Assembly: GCA_963782415.1 (NCBI GenBank)
Contig: CAWAJT010000007.1
Span: forward strand, 1 to 64,000
Length of the DNA: 64,000 nt
Source: Bog-473 sp963782415
GTDB taxonomy: Bacteria; Actinomycetota; Acidimicrobiia; Acidimicrobiales; RAAP-2
Direction of reading: 5' to 3'
Shown here: positions 63,854-64,000 of the stretch, piece after piece
Position numbering within the stretch: position 1 is the first letter of the stretch
How the letters are laid out: each line of letters begins with the position of its first letter
The notes under the pieces: generated by a model
What the model was told of the DNA's origin: nothing
The model's input: only the letters and a program-made list of their open reading frames with translations
Database searches by the model: none
Made by a program: the position numbers and the translations under genes

Positions 63854-64000
63854 ATGAGCCCGGTGGCGAAGGGCACGTCGAGGCGGTCCCGGGTGGTGAC
63901 GTCCATGGTCGTGGTCGGAGTGCTGGCCTTTGTCGCGCTCACCCTGCGCGTGTTCATCTACCCCGACCTGAACCCACCACAGCGTTCGGACGCGATCGTG
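63854..64000 (+). CDS. membrane-anchored YdcF-like protein (5' part, cut by window end)
   Basis: ATG 63854 (or GTG 63863). 49 codons visible: a basic start, one helix (VTSMVVVGVLAFVALTLRVF) and NPPQRSDAIV, the usual entry to the DUF218/YdcF domain (D-A-I-V-V-L-G-G). Function of the family is unsettled; members act on envelope substrates. Confidence 0.65.
   Translation, partial: MSPVAKGTSRRSRVVTSMVVVGVLAFVALTLRVFIYPDLNPPQRSDAIV

Noticed and set aside
1..64000. CRISPR arrays, rRNA or a complete tRNA
   Set aside because: No regularly spaced repeat-spacer pattern, no rRNA motifs and only a partial tRNA were found.

Overview
The window is high-GC actinobacterial DNA. Signals that point to Acidimicrobiia or close relatives are three secreted proteins built of G-Y-W-L-V-A-S-D-G-G repeats, GTG/TTG starts, leaderless genes, a WhiB protein, ECF sigma factors of the actinobacterial DGPF-linked and SigJ types, an Rpf-like hydrolase and acyl-CoA/monooxygenase metabolism. 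This placement is inference; no rRNA is present.

Region 1 (1 to about 20226) reads as an integrated element in a tRNA gene. The window opens with CCACCA, which could be the 3' end of a tRNA, followed by a hairpin and a tyrosine integrase. At 20185-20226 lies a 3' fragment of a tRNA resembling tRNA-Val(CAC), the expected opposite att site. Between them are an excisionase-like regulator, a chain of small overlapping genes, a P4-type primase/helicase, and a terminase small subunit. No large terminase, portal, capsid or tail module was seen. This int - xis - primase - terS order without structural genes is the layout of phage-inducible chromosomal islands (phage satellites). After terS comes an 11-kb cargo region: a PQQ-type propeller lipoprotein, a SecD-like membrane protein with a divergent GntR regulator, HTH proteins, two copies of a HicB-like gene, an acyltransferase, a fibre-like protein with a coupled alpha/beta hydrolase, a PASTA protein, a WhiB protein and a GYWLV-repeat protein. 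The cargo is punctuated by a 17-bp palindrome, consensus TGATKCGTSACGMATCA, often overlapping the stop codon of the gene before it.

Region 2 (20.2-33 kb) is cell-envelope biology: two large GT-C-like membrane proteins, a methyltransferase, a GT2 glycosyltransferase, a GT87-type mannosyltransferase, a CoA-binding protein and a secreted protein.

Region 3 (33-64 kb) is ordinary chromosome: two large repeat-containing secreted proteins, a DHA2 transporter, an Rpf-like hydrolase, a class B PBP, a zinc-type ArsR-CDF operon, an RNA methyltransferase, a DGPF-ECF42 pair, an SDR/Baeyer-Villiger monooxygenase/HSL-esterase cluster, a SigJ-like sigma factor, an L,D-transpeptidase, an ABC-F protein and a fused acyl-CoA dehydrogenase.

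Caveat: at least thirteen reading frames are broken by single-base indels, many in short homopolymers, both in the island and in housekeeping-type genes. Sequencing or assembly error is the likeliest cause. Broken genes are given here as single entries covering both parts.
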